DNA of 64,000 nucleotides. It comes from Conus ventricosus. Taxonomy: Eukaryota; Mollusca; Gastropoda; Neogastropoda; Conidae. Below are positions 12,335 through 22,647 of this stretch, piece after piece. The position numbers were made by a program, and so were the translations under genes. Numbering within the stretch: position 1 is the stretch's first letter; every line of letters starts with the position of its first letter. The notes below the pieces were generated by a model. It was not told the origin of the DNA, ran no database searches, and worked only from the letters and a program-made list of their open reading frames with translations. Where the stretch lies: assembly GCA_018398815.1 (NCBI GenBank), contig CM031628.1:5979635-6043634 (forward strand). The letters run 5' to 3'.

Positions 12335-12390
12335 GTGTAGTGTTGTGCAGTGCAGTGCTGTGTAGTGCAGTGCTGTGTAGTGCAGCGTGA
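12335..12390. repeat. Short GTAGTGCAGTGCTGT tandem repeat
   Basis: Three to four copies of a ~19 bp GTGCAGTGCTGTGTA-type unit immediately downstream of the promoter-like blocks. Confidence 0.7.
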
Positions 12391-12394
12391 ACCA

Positions 12395-12730
12395 CCTGAA
12401 GATCTTAGTTAAGTTTTTAATCAAGTCACCACAAGTTCTTTAATTAAGTTCTTAATCAAGTCTCCTCAAGTTCTTGATCAAGTCATCCTCTAAGTACAAC
12501 CAAGTTCTTATTTAATTCAACTTATAATTATTTATTAAGTTCTTAATCAAGTCTCTTCAAGTTCTTAATAAGTTCTTGATTAAGTCATCCTCAAGTCACT
12601 CCAAGTCACTTTTAAGTTCTTACTCAAGTCAGCTCCAAGTCATCCTCACGTTTTTACTCAAGTCAACCTAAGATCGTAATTAAGTCATCCTTTAAGTACA
12701 ACCAAGTTCTTATTCAAGTTATCTTATAAT
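12395..12730. repeat. Degenerate ~17-30 bp repeat (AAGTTCTTAATCAAGTC)
   Basis: About 15 loose copies of AAGTTCTTAATCAAGTC and AAGTCATCCTCAAGT in head-to-tail order, AT-rich and without a frame. It lies between the promoter-like region and the first coding region of P1. Confidence 0.8.
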
Positions 12731-12757
12731 TATCAAAAAAAAATACAATCTATGTTT

Positions 12758-12991
12758 TTATCTTAAATAGTAGATGTCTAATATAGTACACACACGCCTC
12801 CAAAAACGCGCCATCGTTGAGGATGTCTTGCTCAGCATCCTCTGCGCGAAATCGGTCAGCATAGATCTAATGAAGTTCTTACATCCTAAGCAACCACATT
12901 GATTACAATTCTGGTCTATGGTAATGTCTTTATTAGACTCCATGTCTTTATTTATTGACTTCATCATTTTAAACAAATAATAATTCGTCAT
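12758..12991 (-). CDS. P1 small cysteine-motif protein (77 aa)
   Basis: Small uninterrupted frame starting MTNYYLFKMM, with a Cys cluster CNQCGCLGC near residues 29-37 that could bind a metal, then a basic, hydrophobic C-terminal half. An AT-rich spacer with GATAAAATAGAGC precedes the ATG, like other P1 genes. It is the leftmost coding region of the element and reads toward the left end. I do not recognise a family; a small DNA-binding or virion protein is possible, but nothing beyond the Cys cluster supports it. Confidence 0.5.
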   Translation of the reverse strand: MTNYYLFKMMKSINKDMESNKDITIDQNCNQCGCLGCKNFIRSMLTDFAQRMLSKTSSTMARFWRRVCTILDIYYLR

Positions 12992-13026
12992 GCTCTATTT
13001 TATCCAAAAAATTTAAAATTAAGTTT

Positions 13027-13351
13027 TTAAAATATATGCATTTGAAATGGATCAAAATGATTTTTTGTTATTGGTGGTGCTGGCCTACTTTTATGTTCAA
13101 CTTCTGTATTTAGTGGTGGAGATTGCTCAGACTGCTTTGGTTTTTGCTGCCATTGTGTATATATTTTATAACCGTAATAACCACCCCCAGCAACAGTAAG
13201 GGCGCCAAAAATGGCAACAGTTTTAAGTTCATATTCCATGAAGACTTTGGTACTGTAGGCCTTGAATCGCATGGAGTTTTTTTGCTGGCATTGGATCAAC
13301 TGTTGGCGTTGGCGGTGTTATGTTTTCATTATGAGTTATATTCTGTAACAT
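13027..13351 (-). pseudogene. P1 small single-pass membrane protein, frameshifted
   Basis: The upstream ATG at 13,351 opens a Thr/Pro-rich N-terminus (NITPPTPTVDP) that runs out of frame at a run of seven A residues near 13,283. The downstream frame continues with a transmembrane helix (AIFGALTVAGGGYYGYKIY) and a polar, Pro-rich tail ending at 13,027. A one-base change at the homopolymer would make one protein of roughly 105 residues with a single membrane segment. A membrane or inner-capsid role is only suggested by that segment. It lies downstream of, and on the same strand as, the 208-aa gene. Confidence 0.55.
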
Positions 13352-13376
13352 TAATTTTTTTGTCTGTTCCACTCTG

Positions 13377-14003
13377 CTAATTTTTTTCCTGCTTTAACAC
13401 GCCCAGGATGAGGATGCTTCCTCGCTGGTCCCCACCTGATTCAGTGTTTTCTGATTCTGCTGATTTTCTGGCTTGGTTACTTTCTCCACCTGATTCAATG
13501 TTTTCTGATTCTGCTGATTTTCTGGCTCGGTCATTTTGAAGGGAAATAAAATCTATATGATTAAAAGTATTAATCCCATGATTAATGGCGATAACAATGT
13601 TCCAAATCTGTAAATATAAATCACAGCTTAGAGACTCTAATGACTTAGTTAAAACTGGATCCTGCGTTAAATCATACGTAAGATCTTGTTCAGAATCAAT
13701 GGGAGCAAATCTACTGACTAGTTTAGTGTACAAACTAAGAACCGTTTGCCCGACACTTTTTACCATTCTCGACCCCAGCTGCGCTTCATACCTGTTATGA
13801 TACTTTAAAATGTCTTGCGGCGACATCTGTTGAATCTGTTCAATGCTGAATTCAGTTCCGAGGAACTGTTTTGTTTTTCCACATGCTGCTAAAGAATACA
13901 GCCTCTCCTTTTTGGGCATAATAGCTTGGTCATCAACTTCTTCTTTTGTAAGTCCAAGACTGTGTAGGCCGCTCTGTAGCTCTAGCAGATCATCGCTGTT
14001 CAT
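13377..14003 (-). CDS. P1 conserved hypothetical protein (208 aa)
   Basis: Intact frame beginning MNSDDLLELQSGLHSLGLT. The N-terminal half is helical and charged, with a segment KYHNRYEAQLGSRMVKSVG. A central hydrophobic stretch (LYLQIWNIVIAINHGINTF) could touch a membrane. The C-terminus has a direct repeat of about 17 residues, each copy starting RKSAESEN, which is also a DNA repeat at about 13,430-13,540. The gene is divergent from the 76-aa gene across a 35-bp AT-only spacer. Its place in the structural half of the element suggests a virion or regulatory protein, but I do not recognise a domain. Confidence 0.7.
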   Translation of the reverse strand: MNSDDLLELQSGLHSLGLTKEEVDDQAIMPKKERLYSLAACGKTKQFLGTEFSIEQIQQMSPQDILKYHNRYEAQLGSRMVKSVGQTVLSLYTKLVSRFAPIDSEQDLTYDLTQDPVLTKSLESLSCDLYLQIWNIVIAINHGINTFNHIDFISLQNDRARKSAESENIESGGESNQARKSAESENTESGGDQRGSILILGVLKQEKN

Positions 14004-14038
14004 GTTTTTTATTAATTATAATTATTTTATTTTTTAAA
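14004..14038. promoter_or_regulatory. Divergent AT-rich promoter spacer
   Basis: Thirty-five bases, almost only A and T, separate two ATG codons on opposite strands. It must hold both start regions, so 5' leaders are very short unless transcription begins inside the neighbouring gene. Confidence 0.5.
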
Positions 14039-14269
14039 ATGAGCACCGAAAAAACTATTGCCAATCTTGTATACCATTCTGCTGTTATTGGTGGCCTGAG
14101 TATAGGATACACAATGCTTGGTAAAAGCCTGTTAAAAATAAAACCGGCAGATCTTGGCAAACTAGACTTTGAAGACTCAGCAAAGCTAATTGCTATTATT
14201 GCAGCTTCGTTTGCCACGAAAGATTTTCTAGTTAAGCAAGGAATAATTCCAGACAGTATAAATATGTAA
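14039..14269 (+). CDS. P1 small two-helix membrane protein (76 aa)
   Basis: Intact frame starting MSTEKTIANLVYHSAVIGG. Two hydrophobic segments (about residues 9-25 and 50-60) flank a polar KIKPADLGKLDFED loop, typical of a small integral membrane protein. It is the first gene of a plus-strand set leading to the integrase; the next ATG lies 24 bp downstream. The function is unknown; small hydrophobic proteins are common beside the integrase in Polinton-like elements. Confidence 0.6.
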   Translation: MSTEKTIANLVYHSAVIGGLSIGYTMLGKSLLKIKPADLGKLDFEDSAKLIAIIAASFATKDFLVKQGIIPDSINM

Positions 14270-14292
14270 AATAAAAAATACATTTATAAAAA

Positions 14293-14699
14293 ATGGCTTC
14301 ACTCGTAATGATGATAGGTGGCGCTGTGGTGAATGCGCTTGCTTTTAGCGGAAGTAATTACGCATTTAGTAAACTACGGGATGACGGCGAGAGAAAAAGA
14401 CATAACAAAGCTATGGAGCAACTAGCTGCAGCACAAGATCGCTATGAAAAGCAGAGAATTGAGCAGTTAGATTTTTATTAATAACAAACTGAAAAAACAG
14501 GGCATGCAGCTTACACATTTAAAGATGTTGACCAGGCAATAAAAGAATATTATCTTGTAACAGGCAAACCAATCGAAACATTGCCCCCACCAAAATTCAG
14601 TGACTTTTATCAGCCATCAGAAAACAAAAGATGCAAGAAATCGTTTTTATTGTCTTTGGTATGACCATTGTGTATTTTATTGCGCATAATATTGGCTGA
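14293..14699 (+). pseudogene. P1 conserved integrase-neighbour protein, frameshifted
   Basis: The frame opens MASLVMMIGGAVVNALAFSG, a hydrophobic N-terminus, then a charged helical stretch (RKRHNKAMEQLAAAQDRYEK). It meets a stop at 14,479-14,481, but coding sequence continues in another frame with AYTFKDVDQAIKEYYLVTG and a PPPKFSDFY segment. A third shift near 14,625 leads to a C-terminal hydrophobic anchor ending at 14,699. I recall a protein of this layout (two hydrophobic ends, coiled middle, DV-x-x-AI-x-EYY motif) beside the integrase in cnidarian and mollusc Polintons; its role is unknown. TTTATAAAA lies 1 bp before the ATG. Confidence 0.65.
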
Positions 14700-14705
14700 A
14701 TAAAA

Positions 14706-15662
14706 ATGAACAAAATCTATTATTCACCCAAAGGATATTGGAAGGGAATAACAGCAATAAAAAAGCTAAGCCAAGCAGCTGGAGTCAGTGAACAAACAGC
14801 AAAAGAATGGCTATCTAAACAAGCGATTTGGCAAATTTATTTACCAGCGCCTAGACGAATACAGAGACCACACTTTGTGAATACAATACCGAACGACACC
14901 CATCAAATGGACCTTCTATATTTACCTCATGATACGATTAGACGAAAAAGATTTAAGTACGCACTCACAGTCATTGACATGGCTTCAAGATACAAAGATG
15001 CGGAACCATTAACACAAAAGAGTGCGCCTGCTGTTGCTGTTGCTATACAACTGATATATCAACGAGGCCCTTTAACTTATCCTCGCATGATTCAAGTTGA
15101 TGACGGAAAAGAATTTAAAGGACAAGTGAATCAATTAAATTTTTAAAACATAGAGTTACCATTAAAAGAGGCATTCCAGGAGTTCACAGATCACAGGCTT
15201 TAGTTGAAAACTTTAACAAACAGTTAGCCGAAAGACTTTTTCCTACCAGTATCACAGAGAGCTTATTGACAATTCTCGCAACACAGAATGGGTTAGAAGA
15301 CTGCCCTCAGTTTTGCGCGCAATGAATAATGAAGAATTTAAAGGGCTAAAACCAGTACAAGCAATCAAAAGAAAAACAATAAATGTTGTTGAAGGAGACG
15401 TCAGTTCATCCAGCAAACTATTACCATTTGGATTAAAAGTAAGGTACCTTTATTTACCGGGGAAGCGGAAGGGGACACTCGCATCAGGGCAACCGATCCA
15501 GTTTGGAGTGTTGATCCATATGAAATAAAAAGAATTGTAAAAATGAATCCGCCCGTGTATTATTTACGAGAAACTGACACAACAAAACAACCAGCTCCTC
15601 AAAGATCTTTTGTAAAGGAAGAACTGCAGATAATCCCACCAGACACAGTTCCGCTTAATTAA
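14706..15662 (+). pseudogene. P1 retrovirus-type integrase (RVE, DDE), frameshifted
   Basis: The catalytic core is recognisable: first Asp in DTHQMDLLYLP (residue 69), the ALTVIDMASRY strand, second Asp in MIQVDDGKEF (residues 132-133), then the Glu in VHRSQALVEN at about 15,206 in another frame. The first frame closes at 15,144-15,146. Another shift near 15,460 separates a C-terminal barrel-like part (VRYLYLPG, then DPVWSVDPYEIKR). The stop is at 15,660-15,662. Such integrases catalyse strand transfer of the linear element into host DNA. The catalytic residues are all present, so the breaks are recent or sequencing errors; homopolymers lie at each break. Confidence 0.9.
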
Positions 15663-15687
15663 TTTACGTAAATATATTTGAGTTAAA

Positions 15688-16023
15688 ATGGAAGCTCAGG
15701 ACGAAGCACAGAACGAAACAAGAATGGTAAAGGAAGAGACCTTGAAAATGATACGGGAATCATTTGATGCGTGTAATGCTATTAGGGGAACATTTTTGAG
15801 GATTAATCAATGCATGCTAAACCATCCAGATCACCTACAACTCAAACCCCCAAATTGGGAAAAAGAATATCTTGAAATAATAAAAAAAATTCGAACGCAT
15901 CAAGCAAACATAAGAAAAGATTTAAATGAATTGGATGAAGCTATGATTGATCTTATAATAAAAGTTGATGAAAAATATAAACCCCCCTGTTTATGCGGTC
16001 CTCCAGTGCCCTATTGCATATGA
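15688..16023 (+). CDS. P1 hypothetical protein (111 aa)
   Basis: Intact frame starting MEAQDEAQNETRMVKEETL. It is mostly charged helix with heptad-like spacing, consistent with a coiled coil, ending in a Cys/Pro-rich tail (PPCLCGPPVPYCI). The last 33 bases overlap the 3' end of the polymerase gene on the other strand. The ATG follows an AT-rich TTTGAGTTAAA spacer after the integrase. I do not recognise a family. Confidence 0.65.
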   Translation: MEAQDEAQNETRMVKEETLKMIRESFDACNAIRGTFLRINQCMLNHPDHLQLKPPNWEKEYLEIIKKIRTHQANIRKDLNELDEAMIDLIIKVDEKYKPPCLCGPPVPYCI

Positions 16024-19000
16024 AAACTCTGGATTAACAAACACACGTTTTGTGTTTGTTCTATCTAATGACTTCTTTGTTACAACAGTTGTGTTGATCT
16101 CATGTAGATTAGATCGCAGTTTTACGTTGTCATGATGAAAAGTCTTATTGTCAAACAATGCTTCTTTGTAGTTGTCATGTGATATGTTTGACTGCACAAC
16201 ACTGCGAGATATTCCTTTTGCTTTCTTAATGGTTTTCTCCTGGCTCGAAATACTGTACATTTTTTACCTTAACTCCACATACTCCTTAATCACCTTTCCA
16301 GATAATTCATCCTTCATCTTTCCTAAAACCTTCTTGTTAGTAATTGAATGCAAAGGCGAATCTTTAGGGTAATCGGACGTGTCGTACCATCCCGCATGTC
16401 CTTTAGCTACTTCGATTTCCATGTCTTTATAGATGTCTTCAGTATGGATATTTATAACAAAACTGTCTGTATCTGTGTAAAGTACTCTGGACTCTGGATA
16501 CGAGGGTTTAAAGTAGTCATAAAGAAATTCTAACATCAAAAGCTTTGATAATTCTAAAACGGTAAACCCAATAAATACAGGCTTGTCCAATTTGACTTTC
16601 TTTTTTTTCATCATTATACCAAAAAGCTGATCATGAAATCTTTTAAAGTCCTGATAATTAGGTTTTGAAGTCAGCTTAATTGCTTCGTTCTCTCTGGTGA
16701 CCAATCTGACATCCTTACGCTTGTGTGGATTCTCCATAGTTTTTCCGAAACAGCTGTTGTTCATCAGCTTGAAAAAGTCTTTTTCTGAAGCATCTGTGGA
16801 TTTAGTTCTGAGATCAGTGTTCTTCATGATGTATGGTTTCATGAACTGTTCTTGATCAAAAGCAATTATACGATGAACAGCTGTCAACTTCAAACCATGT
16901 CTTAAATAAAATTGTAGAAGTCTGTAATGACAGACATAATTTTTTTTTGCCCCGAAGATTAGGCACAAGTGTAGGTGGCTCTCTTGGATTCATCTTTAGG
17001 CTTTCTGCAGCTAATGGGTAGTCATTATGCAGGTCATGGAGTTCATGAGGATATTCTAAGTCAACTTCTAGAATGTATCCACGCTGTTGACCCCGGCGTT
17101 AAACTGCCCAACCACTTTAATGCCTTTTGAATATTATTCGTACCTGTGTACATTTCAAAGTTACGTAATGGAAGTGATTGCGCCATAGCCCATCCATACA
17201 GATTGTTTGCATCTAAATACATGAGATAGTTAGACCTTTTACTCGGATCATAGTTGTCTAAGTATTTGTTGTTTTGCTTTACAGTAATGATGCGTCGCCA
17301 TACTAATTCCCCCACGCAATCCGTCTTCAATCATCTGAATCATTGGTAGGTCAGACAATAAATCAATCTGTACTCCAGTAAACTTTAAGAAAGCGTCCCA
17401 ACTCATCCCGGGCGCAGAAATGTAATGCGCAGGATCCAGGCTATAATGTTTCATGCAGGTCTTTCTGTAATTTTCAAAGACGTCCGCCAACAAACATACG
17501 TCAGCCATCAAGTAGGAGTCATGATAGTCTCCCATCGTTTTACACTCTAATTTTTGCCAAGCATCTTGAGCATGTTGGTAATCAGAATCACTGATGTCCT
17601 TTCCTCTAAGACTAAAAAGAACGCGCCTTTAGGTGGAAGTGTATCTTCATCAAACCTTGCCAACTGTTCATGTACTCATAAGGATAAACGCCCTTTCTAA
17701 CAAGATTGGGTCAAAATATTCTTCTGTTTTTGGGGCAGGACTTTAAGGACATAGCCAGTGACTCTAACGAACCCATCATGGGGTTGCATAGAGTCATAAA
17801 AAGACATGTTATTCAGATTTAAAACACATGTACTTTTCTGATGACTGTGCAATGCATGCTACCCTGAAGGCATTGTCCACTGCTTGCAATATAAGATGAG
17901 AGTCGTAACCTCGCAAGTTGTGAAAGAAGATGGCAGCTTCCATGTCTTTGGGTCAAACTTTAGTTGAAGATTGCATTTGTTATGCGCCGCTCCTCTGAAC
18001 TTTCCACTAATGTGATCATGGTCTCTTACTGTCGGATTTGCTACGTCTGATGAGAGGCCTAAACCACAAATCCAACAATGTGTGGCTGAGTCATACTGTT
18101 CTTGGTCTTCAGGCGTCATTATGATTTCAGATAAATTCAGATTATTAGAACAATTATTACGCACTTGCTGCATGCGTTTAAGAAGTATTCTGCAGCATCT
18201 GGTCCTCTATATAATTCTGGTTTTGAATGAGCGCCATCCGACCTGACAACAATAAAAGCAAATGAACAAATCTGATGATTACTCATTAAGACTGTTTTTC
18301 GAAGTTTTTGTGGCGCTGGCCCTTCATAAGGAACAATGAGTGATTCGAAGTCTGCGTAAACAACGTATGGAGAATTTTGCATTTTTTTCCAGTTCTTAAA
18401 ACTAACTTTAGATCCTGGTGGAGGCGTAATTAGTTCCGTATTACAGTCAACTGGGTTAATACAATGTTTTATATGTTCACATCGCGGCTTGCACAGATGG
18501 AATTCTTGTTAAACATTTTCTGCAGAATTCTTGTTTGTTAGTGTTTTTTTGAAGTATACGCCAATAATCTACTCATTGTTCGTATCAATGTGTAATGTGG
18601 TAGCCCCGCTGGTGAAAGCATCAGCAGTAAGTCAACATGATTTTTGTCTGGTTCGCCAATCGTTGGACTGTTCTTGGACACTTTAATCGGTTGTAGATTT
18701 GTTTCCTCATCCCATGTGTATACATAACAGTTATTGGTTTGTTTTGTTCTTCAAACTGATCAATTTGGTCTATAACCAACGGGAAAGGATATTCCACTAA
18801 AGTTAAGATCATTGATGTAATCCCAATAGTTAGACACTCTCTCTGCGTTTTTGCGGACGTAATGCAGCCTTGCAAGAACACACCACATAAAACATTTGTT
18901 GTCGTCTGTATTCTTTATGTTTAGAACTGCCCTTTTTGGCGACTAATGCTGGAGGTAGTGGAATGTAAGACTTGCCTACAATCGGCTCATACTTAGCCTG

Positions 19001-19387
19001 TTTTTAATCTAATCTCTAGGAGTTCGCCCTCTGACCAACCAAGAGCCTCTCATTTTGGCTTCTTCAGCGGCCACATCAAACTGTGTAAGCAGTTGGTCTG
19101 CCCAACCTGGTGTTAAGTCATTATTACAAAGAATAACCTGTTGTTTAGTCGAGACCCAGACTTCTAGATTTTCTTCATTTATTGTTATATAGTCGATTAA
19201 AACAGCTAACATTACTTTAACTGGTGGGTCTATTGTTAGTTTACCCGGAACTTGAGAAATGCATGAGCAACACTTGCCTGTACGTTTGCTGGATCAATGA
19301 CTTCTAAATCAATATCATTCAGTGCTCTTGATAAATTTTCTTGCTTTGCTCAAAAAATTCGTTTGGTCCTTCAATAATTTTATCCAT
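15991..19387 (-). pseudogene. P1 protein-primed family B DNA polymerase, multiply frameshifted
   Basis: Motifs appear in the correct order on the minus strand: YIPLP-type N-terminal segment (about 18,965); Exo I YVVYADFESLI (18,350); a C-W-I-C-G plus VRDHDHISGKFRGAAHNKC insert (17,966-18,077), which looks like a His-Me (endonuclease VII/HNH) zinc finger; Exo II NLRGYDSHL (about 17,910); Exo III YHDSYLMADVCLLADVF (about 17,500); palm motif A YLDANNLYGWAM (17,200); motif B KLMNNSCFGKT (16,755); motif C YTDTDSF (16,459-16,479). The whole gene would encode about 1,130 residues, usual for Polintons. At least eight frame breaks split it. Its role is replication of the linear element from a terminal protein primer. 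Confidence 0.93.
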
Positions 19388-19530
19388 GCTGAGTTTCTTT
19401 CTAACTCAAAATATTTATTTAAATTAAAAAAAAAATAATTAATCAATATCGACGGTCTTTTGTGCTTGGACTCATAACTAAAGTATAAACACCCTTTGGC
19501 GTTGTTAATGTGAGCTGTTTAGAACAGAGT

Positions 19531-19753
19531 TTAATGTTTCGTTACTTTTTTAAGCATTCCTTTTTTTCTGCTGGGTGTCTGGCTGTTGAGAAAACTTGTC
19601 CTCGCCTTTCTTTGAAGATCAAACTTTTGTCTTTTGTAGTCATCAAAATCGGCCTGTAAACGACTAAATTTTTTCATCCGTGATGTTTGAGTCAGCTAGC
19701 GCTTTATTTATTATCAGCTTAAAGGAACTAAGTTTACTGTATAGTTGAACCAT
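19531..19753 (-). pseudogene. P1 small helical protein, frameshifted
   Basis: The ATG at 19,753 begins MVQLYSKLSSFKLIINKALA and continues DSNITDEK before a one-base shift near 19,672. The next frame gives FSRLQADFDDYKRQKFDLQ and a basic tail to about 19,531. The layout (short helical N-terminus, a DE acidic turn, then D-x-Y-x-x-x-K helix) resembles a small protein I recall next to the polymerase in cnidarian Polintons, with unknown function. About 75 residues if continuous. Confidence 0.5.
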
Positions 19754-19771
19754 AGCTGTGTGCTTTGGAGT

Positions 19772-20121
19772 TTATTTTATTTTTTTGCTAGCAGCACTTA
19801 CAGCTAATGAACACAGGCCAAGAGCTAAAGACAAACCGCCTAGAGGTAAAGCTGCGGTGCGCCTATGCCTGTTGCTAAGAGCCCAAACACTCGTTCCTGC
19901 TGAGCAGCGCTTATAGTCGATGCTCCAGTTTTAACATATGTAACACATTAAGACAGCAGAATACCTTCGTTTGGTTTTGCGTATTTTGAAAGGTCCTGCT
20001 CTAGTTTTTTTGTTGCATTTGTGTAATGTTTGTTAATCTGAAGGTGTTTTATGCGGGGGTTATCTCTTCTCTCGGCGACTCTGGCGCTGTAGGTACTCTC
20101 GGATAATGCCTGAACAGACAT
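19772..20121 (-). pseudogene. P1 small protein with C-terminal membrane segment, frameshifted
   Basis: The start MSVQALSESTYSARVAERRD is preceded by TTTATAAAAAGC. A basic helical first half (KHLQINKHYTNATKKLEQD) runs into a stop near 19,950. Other frames then give AAQQERVFGLLATGIGAP, followed by an alanine/leucine-rich hydrophobic end and a KKIK stop at 19,772-19,774. A continuous product would be about 115 residues with one or two membrane helices. It is tucked between the capsid gene and the polymerase, same strand, so a virion membrane or scaffold role is possible but unproven. Confidence 0.5.
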
Positions 20122-20146
20122 GCTTTTTATAAAATAAAAAAAAATT

Positions 20147-21413
20147 TTGTAATGTATAATTTTCTAATCTGTTATCTTGAATATTCAGCTGCGCATCATA
20201 TATTAAAAACAAATACACATTAAGTGGTTTATCGACCTCTTTTTCTTTACATTTGAATGTTTATTATGTCTCTAAACAGTTCTCCCCACTTTCCCTGTAA
20301 CGGGTTATCCTCCGTTTAAACCCTTTGTCAAACCATAAACCGATTTCGTTGTTAAATAATGATCAATCTAACGCTGTGAAGATGTAGACTTTAGACACAA
20401 GGTCCCAAATGTTTGGATTTCTACACCTCCCACCTCCAAACAGTTTCTTATTTCATCAAAATGCTGATAAGGTTTAAGCCCGCTAGCGTAGATTTGGTTA
20501 GGACTACCCTCAATTGTACATTGCACTTTTGTTATTTTAGGATTAACAAAATTTTCAGTTTGTCTTTTGAATGGTTCTTCGTTTTCACACAGCAATAAAT
20601 ACCTTTAAGCGATCTTGCTGTGGCACTAAAACTAAAATTCCATATAGTGTCTGCCTTGCTTTTAGGATATTTAGAATGATGAATCACTCTTTCGTAATAT
20701 ATTGCTAATTTTGACTGATATTGTTGCTCAATCAGCCTCGCTAAGTTAGGGTTGCTAACAACGTCAAACTCTAACGAGATGTCAGAAATGCTGTACTTTG
20801 CTTCGGTGTCTTCAGATATAATAACACGTTTGTATTCATTAAAAGTTAGTTCATATGACAATCTGTCTTTTAATGCTCCTTGAAAGTATGGGGCATGCGC
20901 TTTTAACAACTCAAAATCTAGGGGTATGAAAAAGCGATTTCCATACGCATAACTTACAGCTACAAACCTTTTGCCGTCTTTAGCATCTTCAGCGCCTATT
21001 CTATGTTTTAGTGCTTCTTCATTTTCGATTCCTTGAAACGCAAGATCAGCCCTTTCATTCGCGGTTAGCCATAGATCAGAATAGGCTAAAAATATGTCTG
21101 CATTATGTAAAGAAAAATATTTCTTGCCCCTCAAGTTTTATAGAAATTTTCTTAACGATTGCCCGCCCAGATTCTGTACAACCGTCCTGTTTGGGTCTGT
21201 TGAAGCGAGTTCTATTTTGAAAGTAAGACGCGCAGAGCCTGGCACAATCACTTCATCCGCTCCTAGGTCTGGAAATTTAACAGTAAGAATTTGATCTGCA
21301 TCAATAGTAGATGGATTATTTGGAACAGTAATATTCCGCTTATTTCCCTTCACGCCAAAGGGTTCTTTCAGTCTTCTATGCGGGTCAAGAATTGAACCAT
21401 ATGTTTGCGACAC
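20147..21413 (-). pseudogene. P1 major capsid protein (double jelly-roll), frameshifted
   Basis: Three frames in series encode about 420 residues. The N-terminal part (21,413-21,138) has LTVKFPDLG and a V-I-V-P-G-S-A-R-L-T-F strand; the middle (21,134-20,532) has SDLWLTANERADLAFQGI, RFFIPLDFELLKAHAPYF and DRLSYELTF; the last part has the KFVNPKI-like TENFVNPKITKVQ and GSPNQIYASGL. These are the characteristic blocks of Polinton capsid proteins, predicted double jelly-rolls forming pseudo-hexameric capsomers. The first codon is GTG in TATAAAAAGTGTCG, where an ATG would be expected. The 3' end beyond 20,368 is in several frames and its stop is uncertain. Confidence 0.88.
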
Positions 21414-21451
21414 TTTTTATAAAACAAAATAAAAAGTTTATTATTTAAAAC
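21414..21451. promoter_or_regulatory. Divergent AT-rich spacer with TTTATAAAA
   Basis: Thirty-eight bases lie between the capsid gene (minus) and the next gene (plus). TTTTATAAAA on the minus strand ends 2-3 bases from the capsid start, and TTATTATTTAAAAC precedes the plus-strand ATG. Confidence 0.5.
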
Positions 21452-22647
21452 ATGGCAGGCATTGAAGATGAAGATTATGATGTTCCTGATCCTGGAGACG
21501 ACATGAGTGAAACGGCTTCTTTGATACAACATCGCTCAGCGCTCTCATTGCGGAGTGAATTAACAGAAAGTAAGGTTAGATCATTGTACCAAAGTTTAGG
21601 TCAAGAACCTCCCGAATTTATAGACCCTAATGATTTTGAAGTAAAAAATGACCATTTGTTTGTGAAAAACGATCAAGGACAACTTGTTCGGCTTACAGAT
21701 AAACGAGACCCATCAAAGTTTGTAGGCATGAATACAATTAGACAAGACATAGAGTGGCCGATCAAAATCGCCTTGGCATTGTTAGACCAAAATTAGACGG
21801 AGAGGCAGTTTCTAAACTTCAAAACACACTACAAGATCTCCCAACAGCTAACCAAATACAAAACATGGAACTTAAAGAATTAAATCAATCAGCAGGTGAA
21901 TTAATAAATGTAATAGAAGCAGAAACCAGTTTTTCAGAAGAAACAACATTAAAAACTATACACGACCCCCCGCTACCCATGCGAGAAATAACGGCCCTTG
22001 ATCATGCTTTGAGAAGCATCAGAGGCGAATTAACAAACAATTTAGCAAAACTAGGTGAACTAGATGAGCATATAAAAAGAGAAAAAGAAAAACTCGTTGA
22101 GGCTGATGACGCCAACTTAGGGCCTGGGGTTAAAGAAAGAATAACCCAAAGACTAAAAGATCTTGAACAAGAGAGATCAGCAAGACTAGAAGTGTTGTCT
22201 ACTAACCGAGAACAATTACGAACTCAAGTGAGCAGAATAAGAGAAACTATCCAAAGAATTTTATATGAAGACACAACACTAGCAGAACGAATAAGAACAC
22301 TGTTTCGAGAGCAAGGAGTCCACTTAGCAAGCGTTATAACGGCCTTAGGATTTGCAATAAGTACACTGGTGATGGCTATTACAGGCGGCGGTGGTGCTGG
22401 GTCAGTGCCTCCACCGCCATCGCCTCCACCTGATAAATCATGGGTAAAAAAACAGCTTGATCATCTTGCGGGTTTATTAAAAAAATTAGCCCAGTAAAGC
22501 TATAGACTCTTTACGGGGTATATTAGGGGTGTCGTCAGCTGGCTTTTGTCTACTGCAGGCAAAGTAGTTGGCTTTATGGCTGAGCACTTATGGACATTAG
22601 TTCTCTTAATAGTTGGGTTAATTTTTAGTAAAATAAAGACCAAGTAA
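21452..22647 (+). pseudogene. P1 large coiled-coil membrane protein, frameshifted
   Basis: The start MAGIEDEDYDVPDPGDDM is an acidic N-terminus, and the sequence continues to DIEWPIKIALALLDQN. A one-base shift near 21,765-21,795 passes to RLGIVRPKLDGEAVSKLQ, a long coiled coil (about 150 residues of E/K/R/L helix), a hydrophobic segment (VITALGFAISTLVMAITGG), a Gly then Pro-rich linker, and an amphipathic KKQLDHLAGLLKKLA end. After a stop at 22,495-22,497 another frame has two more hydrophobic stretches up to 22,647. I recall this protein as widespread in cnidarian Polintons, with no known function. Its shape suggests a virion membrane, entry or spike-like component, but that is speculation. 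Confidence 0.7.
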
